Shown here piece by piece: positions 17,608 to 26,722 of a stretch of 64,000 nt of DNA. Position numbers and translations under genes: made by a program. The notes beneath the pieces were generated by a model, which did no database searches, was not told where the DNA came from, and saw only the letters and a program-made list of their open reading frames with translations. The stretch's first letter is position 1. Each line of letters starts with the position of its first letter. Where the stretch lies: NCBI GenBank assembly GCA_052148715.1, contig JBKQHQ010000193.1:1-64000 (forward strand), given 5' to 3'. Origin of the DNA: JBKQHQ01 sp052148715 (GTDB taxonomy: Bacteria; Pseudomonadota; Alphaproteobacteria; Rhizobiales; Xanthobacteraceae).

Positions 17608-17931
17608 ATGAAAACCGTTGCCGCTATCGTTCTTGCTACTGCGCTGATAGTTGCGCCGGCTGGGGTACAGGCGGTCGATCTCTCGAGACTCACATGCAAG
17701 GATTTCCTCGCCGGCGGCGGCGAGGCGATGGGCTTCATGATGACGTGGCTCGACGGCTACTACACCGACGAGGACGCGCCGGCCATCTTTGATCTGGAAA
17801 AGATGAAAGAGAAGGGCGCAAAGCTCGGCGAATATTGCGCCAAACATCCGACCATCGGACTGATGACGGCAGCCGCCCAGTTCATGGGCAAAATAGCAAA
17901 TGCCGAGCGGGAGGGGAGCCGAGCCGACTAA
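17608..17931 (+). CDS. HdeA/HdeB-like small periplasmic protein, copy 2
   Basis: A 107-residue paralogue of the preceding gene: signal peptide (residues 1-22, ending GVQA), the same TCKDF and EYCAK cysteines, WLDGYYTDEDAPA and a PTIGL(M/I)TAA.QFMGK tail, plus about 12 extra charged residues at the end. The start is ATG 17608, which matches copy 1; an in-frame ATG 30 bases earlier is less likely. Tandem duplication is clear. The 256-base gap between the copies holds no recognisable gene. Confidence 0.82.
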   Translation: MKTVAAIVLATALIVAPAGVQAVDLSRLTCKDFLAGGGEAMGFMMTWLDGYYTDEDAPAIFDLEKMKEKGAKLGEYCAKHPTIGLMTAAAQFMGKIANAEREGSRAD

Positions 17932-17995
17932 CGCTCGAGGACGCGCGCCGTGCCAGAGTGATTCCCGCCTCGGCTGACTTTGCTCACCCTATTGC

Positions 17996-20062
17996 TCAGC
18001 GTCCCTCCCGTGCCCAAGTGAGCGCCAGACTGCCGACCAGCAGCAACAGCCCAAGCAGCCCGGCGAAGATCGGCAGCACGCCGATGCCGCGCACAATACT
18101 CGCCTCGCGCATTTTTAGTCCGATCCAGTCGTCGCCTTTGTAGGTGTCGCTCGAGCGTACGCCGAGCACGCGCGGCAGGTGCAGGCCCGAGCCTTCGTCG
18201 AGGCGGCGCGCGGCGCCGCCGGTGGCTTGCAGCAGCGGAGCCAATACGTCGGGCGTCGAGGTCACCTCGGTGAATTCGCGCGGATTGGCCGGCCCGACAT
18301 TGACGAGCGCATTGAGCTTGCCGTCGGTCGCACGCCAGAGCCCCAATTCGTTGGCCGCGATCGTGCTCGTCCAAACACCGGGATCGGCCGGCGACAGAGT
18401 CAACGTCCGGGTCGCGCCCGAGGGCGCCGTGAGCGTTACGTCGGACACGCTGTCGCCCATCGTCTGCCGCCGAATCGTGAGGTCGTGTCCGCGCGCGATA
18501 AGGCGTAACGCCTCCTCCTCGAGATCTGGCTCCTTCATCAGCCAGTGCGACAGGCGTCGCAGCAGATCGAGATGCGGACCGCCGCCCTCATAGCCGCGCG
18601 CCCACAGCCAAATGTGATCAGACAGCATCAGCGCAACCCGGCCCTCGCCCTCGCGCGAGAGCAGCAGCAGAGGCTTGTTGTCAGGTCCGTCCATCAGCAC
18701 GGTGCCGGTGGAGTTGCGCGTGTCCACCAGCCGGAACCAGCGGCTCCAATGCGGCGGGTCGCTCTCGGCGCCTTCAAGCGCGCGGGTGACTGGATGGCGC
18801 TTGCCGAGGTCGGTCAGTTTTGCATGATACGGACGCTCGGTGACGCTTCCGCTCGGCTCGGCCGGCAGGATCGCGTCAAGCGGCGTGCGCCAGATGCTGG
18901 TCGGGCTCGCATAGTCCGGGCCGGCGGCGACCAGCACCGCGCCGCCATCGCGCACATAGCGCGCGATATTGTCGAAATAAATGACCGGCAGCACGCCTTG
19001 CCGGGCGTAGCGGTCGAAGATGATGAGCTGAAACTCGTTGATCTTCTGCTGGAATAATTCCCGGGTCGGGAACGCGATGAGCGAGAGCTCGTTGATCGGC
19101 GTGCCGTCCTGCTTCTCCGGCGGGCGCAGGATGGTAAAATGCACCAGATCGACCGAGGCGTCGGACTTGAGCAGGTTGCGCCAGGTGCGCTCGCCGGCAT
19201 GCGGCTCCCCGGAGACGAGGAGAACGCGCAGCTTGTCGCGCACCCCGTCGATCGAGACCACGGCGCGGTTGTTGACGGTCGTGAGCTCATCGGCGAGCGG
19301 AAGCGCTTCGATCTCGATGATGTTCGGCCCCGCATGCGGGATCTGGACGCTGATCCGCTCGGTCTGCCCGCTCGCGACGTTGCGCGTCTCCAACAATTCG
19401 CCGTCACGGCGGACCGCGACTTGCGCCATGCCGGGGCGCGTGCCCTCGTCCTCGACACGAAACGAGATGGACTGCGACTGGCCGACAATGCCGAAGCGCG
19501 GCGCCGCTACCAGCGCCACGCGGCGGTCGCGCTCGCCCTTATGACCGGTGATCAGCGCATGCACGGGGGCAGAAAAGCCGAGCGCGGCAGCCTCCGCCGG
19601 CACGTCATGCACCCGTCCGTCGGTGATGAGAATGGCGCCCGCGACCCGATTGGGCGGCACGTCGGCAAGCGTGGCGGAGAGGGCGGAGAACAGCCGCGTG
19701 CCGTCGGTCTCGCCGTCCGACTGGCCGGCCTCGACCACCCGCACCTCCAGGCCGGGAATGCGGCCGAGCTGATCGGCGAGCGCCGCCCGCGCCGCCGCGG
19801 CCTGCTGCGTGCGATCGCCGAAGTCCTGGCTCGCGCTCTTGTCGACGACGACGGCCGCAACCGACGTCAGCGGTTCGCGGTCCTCCCGCGTGAACGAGGG
19901 ATTGGCGAGCGCGAGCACCAGCAGGGCCAAGGCCGCAATGCGCATGAGCGCGCCGCGGCTCCGCGCCACCAGCAGCAGGACGGCAAGAGCCAGCGCGATC
20001 GCCGCGGCTGTCCACAGGACATAGGAGGGGACGAGCGGCGCGAACGCGATACTGAGATTCAA
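17996..20062 (-). CDS. Large membrane protein of the MoxR operon (VWA/glutamine-amidotransferase-like)
   Basis: 688 residues. Two membrane helices at about 12-34 and 38-56 are followed by a VWA-like region (VVVDKSASQDFGD, near residue 72, then ITDGRVHD) and a class-I-glutamine-amidotransferase-like middle domain, and one membrane helix lies near the C-terminus. It is the last gene of moxR - DUF58 - BatA/DUF4159 - this gene, with a 10-base gap. Operons of this layout are known in alphaproteobacteria and resemble the Bat aerotolerance cluster. A structural or chaperone role at the envelope is inferred. Confidence 0.8.
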   Translation of the reverse strand: MNLSIAFAPLVPSYVLWTAAAIALALAVLLLVARSRGALMRIAALALLVLALANPSFTREDREPLTSVAAVVVDKSASQDFGDRTQQAAAARAALADQLGRIPGLEVRVVEAGQSDGETDGTRLFSALSATLADVPPNRVAGAILITDGRVHDVPAEAAALGFSAPVHALITGHKGERDRRVALVAAPRFGIVGQSQSISFRVEDEGTRPGMAQVAVRRDGELLETRNVASGQTERISVQIPHAGPNIIEIEALPLADELTTVNNRAVVSIDGVRDKLRVLLVSGEPHAGERTWRNLLKSDASVDLVHFTILRPPEKQDGTPINELSLIAFPTRELFQQKINEFQLIIFDRYARQGVLPVIYFDNIARYVRDGGAVLVAAGPDYASPTSIWRTPLDAILPAEPSGSVTERPYHAKLTDLGKRHPVTRALEGAESDPPHWSRWFRLVDTRNSTGTVLMDGPDNKPLLLLSREGEGRVALMLSDHIWLWARGYEGGGPHLDLLRRLSHWLMKEPDLEEEALRLIARGHDLTIRRQTMGDSVSDVTLTAPSGATRTLTLSPADPGVWTSTIAANELGLWRATDGKLNALVNVGPANPREFTEVTSTPDVLAPLLQATGGAARRLDEGSGLHLPRVLGVRSSDTYKGDDWIGLKMREASIVRGIGVLPIFAGLLGLLLLVGSLALTWAREGR

Positions 20063-20072
20063 AGGCCTGCTC

Positions 20073-22955
20073 CTATTGCCCCAGCCGCTCCAGCAGCGCC
20101 GGGATATGCACCTGATCCGCCTTGTAGTTGCCGGTCAGCGTGTACATCACAATGTTGACGCCGGCGCGGAAGGCGTATTCGCGCTGACGCGGCTCGCCGG
20201 GCACCATCGGCAGCATCGGTTGCCCGTCCGGCCGCAGCGCCCAGGCGCCGGCCAGATCGTTGGAGGTGATGATGATCGAGGATACGCCGTCGCCCGCGCG
20301 TGCCGGACGGCCCGGCTCGTCCTCGTTTGCCGCCGGCAAGGCCTCGACCCACAGCTGGCCGGAATTGAAGCGCCCGGGGAAATCACGCATCAGAAAGAAC
20401 GTCTTGGTCAACACGTGGTCGCGCGACACCGGCTCGAGCTCGGGAATGTCGAGCGAGGACAGGATCGACCGCAGCGCGATCATTCCCGGACCTTGCGCCT
20501 CGCCGCCGGGCCCGGGCGGAGCCTCGACCGCATCCCTTGTGTCGAACAACACCGTGCCGCCCTGTTTCATGTAGGCATCGATCCGCTGCAGCGTTTGCGG
20601 CGAGGGTTGCGGAGCAGCGCTGACAATCGGCCAGTAGATCAGCGGAAAGAACGCCAGCTCGTCCTTGGCCGGATCAAGACCGATAGGCTCGCCGCCTTCG
20701 AGCGCGGTGCGCTGCGCCAGAAACAAGGTGAGGCCCGACAACCCGGCCTTGGTCACCGCGTCAACCTCGGCATTGCCGCTGAGGACATAGGCAAGGTGGG
20801 TCTCGACGGTAGCTTTCTTCGCGAAATCGTCGCCCGCGTCATTCGCAGATGCGAGCGGAGAAACGAGCAGCGCGCCAGCGATCATCGCGGCGAGCATCAG
20901 CCCGGCCGCGACCGTCCCGGTCGGATGTTTCCGACTTGGACCAGTCATATCTTGCCGAAGTCGGGTATACCCGACTTCGGTGCGGCGGCGCCGCGGCAGC
21001 AGGCGGCCAATTCCACCGCCGAGCCAAATCACCACGAGCCCGTCGAGCAGAAGCAGCACGAGCGCCGTAAGCAGGACCGGCCCACGCAAATCTTGCGGCT
21101 CGCCGATCTGATAGGGTTCGTGGCGGGCATGAAGAGGAGCAAAATCGAGCGCCGCCAGCCGGTCGGATGGAATGAGAGTATTCACCGCGAGCAATCCTTC
21201 TGGTGGACCATAGAAGCCGGGTGGGTGATCGGCAGTCGCGCGGCCATCATAGCCGGTCGCGACCGGCCTTGCGCTCGGGGGCGGGGGCGCGAATGCCCCG
21301 AAGCCGTCGAGCAGGCGGGTCGGCGGCACCACCTCGCGGGCGGTGCGCTCGTTGGCACCCGCATCGGTCGTTGCCGTGGCGCCGGCAAGCCCGACCACCC
21401 GCTTGAGCATCTCGACGAAAGCGCCCGACAGCGGCAGGTCGGACCAGCGGGTATCGGCGGTCACGTGGAACAGCACGATCAACCCCTTGCCGCGCTTTTG
21501 CGCGGTGACGAGCGGGGTCCCGTCGCCGAGGGCAGCCCAGGTGTGATCGTTCAGCGCCGAGTCCGGCTCGGCCAATACTTGGCGCGTCACCGTGACATCG
21601 CCGGGCACCGGCATCCCGGCAAACGGGCCTTCCCGGGAAAAGGCCGCGAGTTGTTGCGGTCGCTCCCAACTCATGGCGCCGCCGAGAATGCGCCCGCCCC
21701 GGCGCAGCTTCACCGGAACCAGATCGTCCTCGGCGGCAGCGAGCCGCGGTCCGGCAAAGCGCACCAGGACCCCACCGTCGTCGATCCAATGGTTGAGCTG
21801 CTCGCGCGAATCGCCGGCGATGTTGCCGACATCGGCAAGGATGATCATCGAGAGGTTCTGCTCGATGAAGCGCTTCACCGCTTCGGCCGGCGCCCCCGGC
21901 TCGGCTAGCCGCACGTCGGCGAAGGGATTGAGCGCGCGTCCAAGATAGTAGGTCGAGGCGAGCAGCGGCTGGGCCGTATCGGCCGTGGAGCCGGAGACGA
22001 CGCCGACGGTGCGCCGGCGCCAGCGCTTATCGAGCAGTTGAACCGCGCCGGCCGAATGCTCGCCCGCAACCTCGAGCCGCGCGACGTCGTTGCGGATCTC
22101 CACCGGGAGATCGAGCGCTGCGTTCGTCTCGCGCTCGTCCGCCTTGAACGCGAACGTCGCATCGCCGAGCGACAGTCCCTTCAGATCAATCGCCCGTACG
22201 ACGCCTTGGTCCACGCCCGCCGCCGTAGCGCGCAGCACTTTCACGGTCAGCGCACCGACCGCGTTCTCCGCGCCCGTGAGGGCATGCGCCGGCGGCAGCC
22301 CGCCATCAACCACGGTGATCGGCCGGTCGCCGACGAGGCGGGCGAGCTGTGCCATGAATTCCGCGCCGCCGCCGAGGTCGACGCCGTCGGATAGCCAGAC
22401 GAGCTCCGCGGTCGTGGTCGCGGAAAGGAAGCGGCCGAGCATGCCGAGGGCCTCGCTGCGCTCGAGCGAGTGCGGCTTCGGCTTGATCAGCTTGAGCCGC
22501 ACCCGGGCGGCACCGGGGATCTCCAGGGTGACGTCTCGGTTCACCTCCGACAGTGGCACCAGGGCGACGCTGCGATTGTCGGTCTCGGCGCGCGCGAGCA
22601 AATCGTCGGCCATGCGCATGCGCGCATCCCAACTGCCGGCGGCCGCCCAACCGTCATCGATGAGAATAGTCAGCGGCGCCGCCGCCTGCGTGGTGGCGAG
22701 CGGCGGGTTCCACAGGGGACCGGCAGCCGCGAGGATGACGAGCGCCGCGAGGCTCAGACGAAGCAGCGTCAGCCACCACGGCGTGCGCGCCGGCGTCTCC
22801 TCTTTTGGCGCGATGTCGAAGAGGAGGCGCGTCGGCGGGAACGCGACGCGCCGCGGGCGCGGCGGAACGAGGCGCAGCAGCCACCACAGCACCGGCAAGC
22901 TCAAAAGACCGAGCAGCAGGAGGGGCGAAGCGAAGCCGAGCGGCAGACCCATCAC
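20073..22955 (-). CDS. BatA-type N-terminal domain fused to DUF4159
   Basis: A 960-residue inner-membrane protein. Residues 1-85 form the aerotolerance-regulator (BatA) N-terminal domain: LLLLGLLSLPVLWWLLR helix, then FPPTRLLFDI and a second helix. A long VWA-like extracytoplasmic region follows (LIDDGWAAAGSWD start). Two more helices lie near 640 and 690. The last 230 residues are DUF4159 (HLAYVLSGNAEVD, FFPLIYWPI). It overlaps the DUF58 gene by 4 bases (ATGA), indicating translational coupling. Its role is unknown; it probably acts with the MoxR ATPase. Confidence 0.85.
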   Translation of the reverse strand: MMGLPLGFASPLLLLGLLSLPVLWWLLRLVPPRPRRVAFPPTRLLFDIAPKEETPARTPWWLTLLRLSLAALVILAAAGPLWNPPLATTQAAAPLTILIDDGWAAAGSWDARMRMADDLLARAETDNRSVALVPLSEVNRDVTLEIPGAARVRLKLIKPKPHSLERSEALGMLGRFLSATTTAELVWLSDGVDLGGGAEFMAQLARLVGDRPITVVDGGLPPAHALTGAENAVGALTVKVLRATAAGVDQGVVRAIDLKGLSLGDATFAFKADERETNAALDLPVEIRNDVARLEVAGEHSAGAVQLLDKRWRRRTVGVVSGSTADTAQPLLASTYYLGRALNPFADVRLAEPGAPAEAVKRFIEQNLSMIILADVGNIAGDSREQLNHWIDDGGVLVRFAGPRLAAAEDDLVPVKLRRGGRILGGAMSWERPQQLAAFSREGPFAGMPVPGDVTVTRQVLAEPDSALNDHTWAALGDGTPLVTAQKRGKGLIVLFHVTADTRWSDLPLSGAFVEMLKRVVGLAGATATTDAGANERTAREVVPPTRLLDGFGAFAPPPPSARPVATGYDGRATADHPPGFYGPPEGLLAVNTLIPSDRLAALDFAPLHARHEPYQIGEPQDLRGPVLLTALVLLLLDGLVVIWLGGGIGRLLPRRRRTEVGYTRLRQDMTGPSRKHPTGTVAAGLMLAAMIAGALLVSPLASANDAGDDFAKKATVETHLAYVLSGNAEVDAVTKAGLSGLTLFLAQRTALEGGEPIGLDPAKDELAFFPLIYWPIVSAAPQPSPQTLQRIDAYMKQGGTVLFDTRDAVEAPPGPGGEAQGPGMIALRSILSSLDIPELEPVSRDHVLTKTFFLMRDFPGRFNSGQLWVEALPAANEDEPGRPARAGDGVSSIIITSNDLAGAWALRPDGQPMLPMVPGEPRQREYAFRAGVNIVMYTLTGNYKADQVHIPALLERLGQ

Positions 22956-23905
22956 GTCGGCCTCCCTGTCTGGACGGATTGCCAGCGGCCTAGCGCCGCC
23001 AGCTCCGGGCCCGACACCATGTGGGAATGCAGCATCAGCAACAGCTCACTGGCGGGACGGTCGGTGCGATGAATGGCAAAGGTCCAGCCCAGGCGGTCGG
23101 TCTCGGCACGGATTTCGTCACGATGGCGCGCGATCCGCGCCGTGTAATCGAGACGCCAGGTCTCGGCGCGTCCGGCCGTGATCTTGCCGGCGCCTTCGGG
23201 TTCCACGAATTCGATGCGGCCCGAATACGGGAAGGTCTCCTCGGCCGGGTCAACGATCTGCACGACATGGCCGTGCGCACCGGAGGCGGAGAGCTGCGCG
23301 ATGGTCTGGCGAACCTCCGGCATCGGGCTCCAGAGATCCGACAGGAGAACAACTTCCGACAACGGTGATGGCGCAAACGAGGGCGGAAGGCTCGTGCGCT
23401 GCGTCGGGTCGTGCAGCATCGCTTGCGCGAGCCTCTCGACGACATTGCGGCTGGCGGTCGGGCGGGTGAGCCCGGGAACGCCGACGCGCTCGCCGCCCTC
23501 GACCAGGACTTCCGCCAGCGCGAACGCGATCACGAGCGCCCGGTCGAGCTTGGCCTCATTGGCGAGCGGAGAGGTGAAGGACATCGAGGGCGACCGGTCG
23601 GGCCAGATCCACACCGTGTGCGCGGCTTCCCACTCTTGCTCGCGCACATAGAGGTGGTCGTCGCGCCCGGAGCGCCGCCAGTCGACCCGCTGAGCGGGCT
23701 CGCCTGAGACGAAGCGGCGGTATTGCCAAAAGTTCTCGCCCGAACCGGCGCGACGACGGCCGTGCAGCCCATGAATGATGGTTGCGGCGATGCGGCGGGC
23801 CTCGAGAATGAGCCGCGGCATGCTCGACGCGAGCGTACGGCCGGTGCCGGTCGCCCGCCGGACCGCGGCCGTTTCGAGTTGCTCGGGTGTTGGCTTGGCC
23901 GCCAT
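22952..23905 (-). CDS. DUF58 domain protein (MoxR partner)
   Basis: A 317-residue soluble protein with the DUF58 signature GSGENFWQYRRFVSGEPA, RVDWRRSGRDD (about residues 50-82), followed by a VWA-like fold (WIWPDRSPSMSF carries the D-x-S-x-S metal site). DUF58 proteins pair with MoxR ATPases, which are thought to insert metal or remodel partner complexes through VWA domains. It lies 4 bases after moxR and overlaps the next gene by 4. Confidence 0.9.
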   Translation of the reverse strand: MAAKPTPEQLETAAVRRATGTGRTLASSMPRLILEARRIAATIIHGLHGRRRAGSGENFWQYRRFVSGEPAQRVDWRRSGRDDHLYVREQEWEAAHTVWIWPDRSPSMSFTSPLANEAKLDRALVIAFALAEVLVEGGERVGVPGLTRPTASRNVVERLAQAMLHDPTQRTSLPPSFAPSPLSEVVLLSDLWSPMPEVRQTIAQLSASGAHGHVVQIVDPAEETFPYSGRIEFVEPEGAGKITAGRAETWRLDYTARIARHRDEIRAETDRLGWTFAIHRTDRPASELLLMLHSHMVSGPELAALGRWQSVQTGRPT

Positions 23906-23909
23906 CCGT

Positions 23910-24923
23910 TCACCCGACGCGGGTCTTCAGCCGGTCGATGACGCCTCCGATCGTCTCGCCTTCCGCGCGCGCCGCGAAGGTGAGCGCCATACGGTGCTTC
24001 AATACGGGGCCGGCAAGCTCAAGCACATCGTCAACGGAAGGCGCATAGCGGCCCTCGATCAACGCCCGGGCGCGCACCGCCAGCATCAAGGATTGGCTGG
24101 CGCGCGGGCCGGGCCCCCACGCGATCAGCTTGCTCAGGTCGCCGGCCTCCGGCCCCGGCCGCGCCGAGCGCACCAACGCCAAGATCGCCTCGACCACGGA
24201 TTCGCCGACCGGGATGCGCCGCACCAGGCGTTGCGCCGAGAGCAGATCCTCGGCAGTCATGGCGGGCTTCGGCCGCACCTCGTCGGCGCCAGTGGTTTCG
24301 AAAAGGATGCGCCGTTCGGCCTGGCGATCCGGGTAGTCGACGTCGATCTCCATCAGGAACCGGTCGAGTTGCGCCTCGGGCAGCGGGTAGGTGCCTTCCT
24401 GCTCCAGCGGGTTTTGGGTCGCCAGCACGTGAAAGGGTTTTGGCAGATCATGGCGCGCGCCCGCCACCGTAACATGCTGCTCCTGCATGGCCTGCAATAG
24501 GGCCGACTGGGTGCGCGGGCTGGCGCGGTTGATCTCGTCGGCCATCAGCAGCTGGGCGAAGATCGGACCGGCGATGAAGCGGAAATTGCGCTTGCCCCCG
24601 ACGCTTTCCTCAAGGACTTCGGAACCGAGGATATCGGCGGGCATCAGGTCGGGGGTGAATTGGATGCGGCGGGCGTCGAGGCCAAGCACGGTGCCCATGG
24701 TGTCGACCAGCTTGGTCTTGGCAAGACCTGGCACGCCGACGAGCAGCGCATGCCCGCCGCAGAGCACGGTGATCAGCGCCCGGTCGATCACTTGGTCCTG
24801 GCCAAAAATGACCGCGCCAATCGCCGCCTTGGCGGCGCGCACGTGGGCACCGGTCGACTCAGCCGTCCGAACGATCATGTCCTCGAGCTTCTCGAGGCCG
24901 TCTCCGCCCGCCACCACTGCCAT
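23910..24923 (-). CDS. MoxR-family AAA+ ATPase
   Basis: A 337-residue AAA+ ATPase of the MoxR/RavA clade. Walker A is GVPGLAKTK (about residues 79-87), Walker B LLMADEINRASPRTQ, and sensor 1 ATQNPLEQEGTYPLPEAQLDRF is the classic MoxR stretch. It is first in a four-gene operon and would energise work on the DUF58 and VWA-like partners downstream. Two direct TGACGCAAT copies lie 18-39 bases upstream of the start. Confidence 0.93.
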   Translation of the reverse strand: MAVVAGGDGLEKLEDMIVRTAESTGAHVRAAKAAIGAVIFGQDQVIDRALITVLCGGHALLVGVPGLAKTKLVDTMGTVLGLDARRIQFTPDLMPADILGSEVLEESVGGKRNFRFIAGPIFAQLLMADEINRASPRTQSALLQAMQEQHVTVAGARHDLPKPFHVLATQNPLEQEGTYPLPEAQLDRFLMEIDVDYPDRQAERRILFETTGADEVRPKPAMTAEDLLSAQRLVRRIPVGESVVEAILALVRSARPGPEAGDLSKLIAWGPGPRASQSLMLAVRARALIEGRYAPSVDDVLELAGPVLKHRMALTFAARAEGETIGGVIDRLKTRVG

Positions 24924-24940
24924 GACTTCACGCTCCTATT

Positions 24941-24962
24941 TGACGCAATTATGTGACGCAAT
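24941..24962. repeat. Direct repeat TGACGCAAT x2 upstream of moxR
   Basis: Two exact 9-base copies at 24941-24949 and 24954-24962, 13 bases apart centre to centre, in the 271-base gap between moxR and the divergent DUF1285 gene. The position would suit an operator in the moxR promoter. I know no regulator for it. Confidence 0.5.
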
Positions 24963-25194
24963 GTCGGTTAACACCCGCGAGTCGTCGCATGACAGGTAGT
25001 CGCATACAGAAGAACCGCGCGTATGAACCCGAATGCAAGCTCCTCGGGCCAGTTTTATGCAAATTGCGCACCATTCCCGACCGATCGGCTCCCTCTTGGG
25101 CTGATTCTGTCGCACATGTGCGGTTGCGCTATCTTCCGCCTGGGATACCCACGATCAAGTTCAAGCGATTAGCGTACTTGAAGGATACCGAACG

Positions 25195-25794
25195 GTGAAC
25201 ATGGCGAAGGAAGGGCAGGGTGGCAGCCTTGACGCGATTGTCAGCGCGGCCAAGGAGGCTGCCGGCAAAGTATTACCCCCAGTACATTTGTGGAACCCGG
25301 CGTTTTGCGGCGACATCGACATGCGGATCGGCTCCGACGGCACCTGGTATTACCTGAAAACCCCGATCGGCCGCCCGGCGCTGGTAAAACTGTTCGCCTC
25401 CGTGCTGAAACGGGAAGGGGAGAAGTATTTTCTGGTCACCCCGGTGGAAAAGGTTGGCATCGTCGTCGAAGACGCGCCTTTCCTGGCGGTCGAGATGTCG
25501 ATCGAGCCATCGCCGCGCGGCCGAATGCTGCAGTTTCGTACCAATGTCGACGACCGGGTGGCGTGCGGGCCCGAGCATGCGCTGCGGTTCGTGTTGGAAC
25601 CGGCAACGGCTGGGCTCAAGCCCTATCTCCACGTGCGCCGTGATTTGTGGGCAAAGATAACGCGGGCCTTGTTCTATGACCTCGTGGCACTCGGTGAGGA
25701 GCGCGACATTAACGGCACCGCGATGTTTGGCGTGGCGTCGATGGGGGAATTCTTTGCCATGGCGCCGGCGCATGAGTTGCGAGCACTAGCGTGA
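25195..25794 (+). CDS. DUF1285 protein
   Basis: A 199-residue soluble protein. WNPAFCGDIDMRIGSDGTWYY (about residues 31-51) and GRPALVKLFASVLKRE are typical of DUF1285, a family common in alphaproteobacteria with no established role. It starts at GTG 25195 or ATG 25201. Its stop overlaps the start of the CoA pyrophosphatase gene by 4 bases, and it heads an operon with nudL-type, DUF6111 and cca genes. Confidence 0.87.
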   Translation: MNMAKEGQGGSLDAIVSAAKEAAGKVLPPVHLWNPAFCGDIDMRIGSDGTWYYLKTPIGRPALVKLFASVLKREGEKYFLVTPVEKVGIVVEDAPFLAVEMSIEPSPRGRMLQFRTNVDDRVACGPEHALRFVLEPATAGLKPYLHVRRDLWAKITRALFYDLVALGEERDINGTAMFGVASMGEFFAMAPAHELRALA

Positions 25795-26462
25795 GCCAGG
25801 AGCCTGCGCCGCAGCAATCCCGCGGGTCGACCAGGCAGGCATTCTTCGATCGCGCCCGCGCGCGGCTCGATCTTGCGGTCCCGTCCGGACTGACCGACGC
25901 CACCATCACGCCGTCGCGTGGGGATCACGATCTCGATCCTGTGGTCCGCTCCATCGCTGAAGTACGGCCGATCCGTCCGGCCGCCGTGCTGGTGCCGATC
26001 ATCGATCGTACGGACGCTACGGTATTACTGACCCAGCGCGCGGCGCAATTGTCGGACCACGCCGGTCAGATCTCGTTTCCCGGTGGAAGGATCGACCCGG
26101 AGGACGCCACGCCGCTGGCGGCCGCCGTACGGGAAGCGCAGGAAGAGATCGGGCTCGAAGCCCGCTTCATCGAGCCGCTCGGTTATCTGGACCTCTACAT
26201 GACGACGCTAGGCTACCGCATCGTGCCGACGGTCGCGCGCGTCGCGCCAGGCTTCACGCTCGCGCTCAGCCCGCACGAGGTTGAGGATGCCTTCGAAGTG
26301 CCGCTTGCATTTCTGATGAACCCTGCGAACCATCAGCAACACCGCCGCGAGTGGAAGGGCATGCAGCGGACTTTCTACGCAATCCCGTTTGGCGAGCGCT
26401 ACATCTGGGGCGTCACCGCCGGGATCCTGCGGAATCTGTACGAACGGATTTGGCGCGAATGA
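25791..26462 (+). CDS. CoA pyrophosphatase-type Nudix hydrolase (NudL-like)
   Basis: A 223-residue Nudix protein. It has both the Nudix box (GGRIDPEDATP...REAQEEIGL) and, just before it, the LLTQRAAQLSDHAGQISFPGG stretch with the L-x-x-H-x-G-Q signature of CoA pyrophosphatases, which split CoA to phosphopantetheine and 3',5'-ADP. It is translationally coupled at both ends: it overlaps DUF1285 by 4 bases and DUF6111 by 4 bases. Confidence 0.9.
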   Translation: MSQEPAPQQSRGSTRQAFFDRARARLDLAVPSGLTDATITPSRGDHDLDPVVRSIAEVRPIRPAAVLVPIIDRTDATVLLTQRAAQLSDHAGQISFPGGRIDPEDATPLAAAVREAQEEIGLEARFIEPLGYLDLYMTTLGYRIVPTVARVAPGFTLALSPHEVEDAFEVPLAFLMNPANHQQHRREWKGMQRTFYAIPFGERYIWGVTAGILRNLYERIWRE

Positions 26463-26722
26463 TCCGTCCGATCTTGACTCAGCTGGCCCTGTTCGTGGCG
26501 CCCTTCGCCGCCTATGCGGCCTTCCTATGGGCGACGCGTGCCGGCGTTTTCCACCCGGCGTCGTGGCCGCTTGCAACGGTTGCCTGGCTGTCGGTCTCCG
26601 CAGCCATTTTGGTAGCGGGCAGCTTCATCCTGCTGGCAAGTTTCTCCGGCGTGCCGGCTGGCTCGGCCTACGTGCCGGCGCATATGGAAGACGGCCGCTT
26701 GGTGCCCGGGCAGGCAAGATGA
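26459..26722 (+). CDS. DUF6111-type small membrane protein
   Basis: An 87-residue protein with two hydrophobic segments (about residues 7-27 and 37-62), then YVPAHMEDGRLVPG, a conserved tail for DUF6111 proteins that sit between the Nudix gene and cca in this lineage. Start ATG overlaps the upstream stop by 4 bases; its own stop overlaps the cca ATG by 4. Function unknown. Confidence 0.8.
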   Translation: MIRPILTQLALFVAPFAAYAAFLWATRAGVFHPASWPLATVAWLSVSAAILVAGSFILLASFSGVPAGSAYVPAHMEDGRLVPGQAR

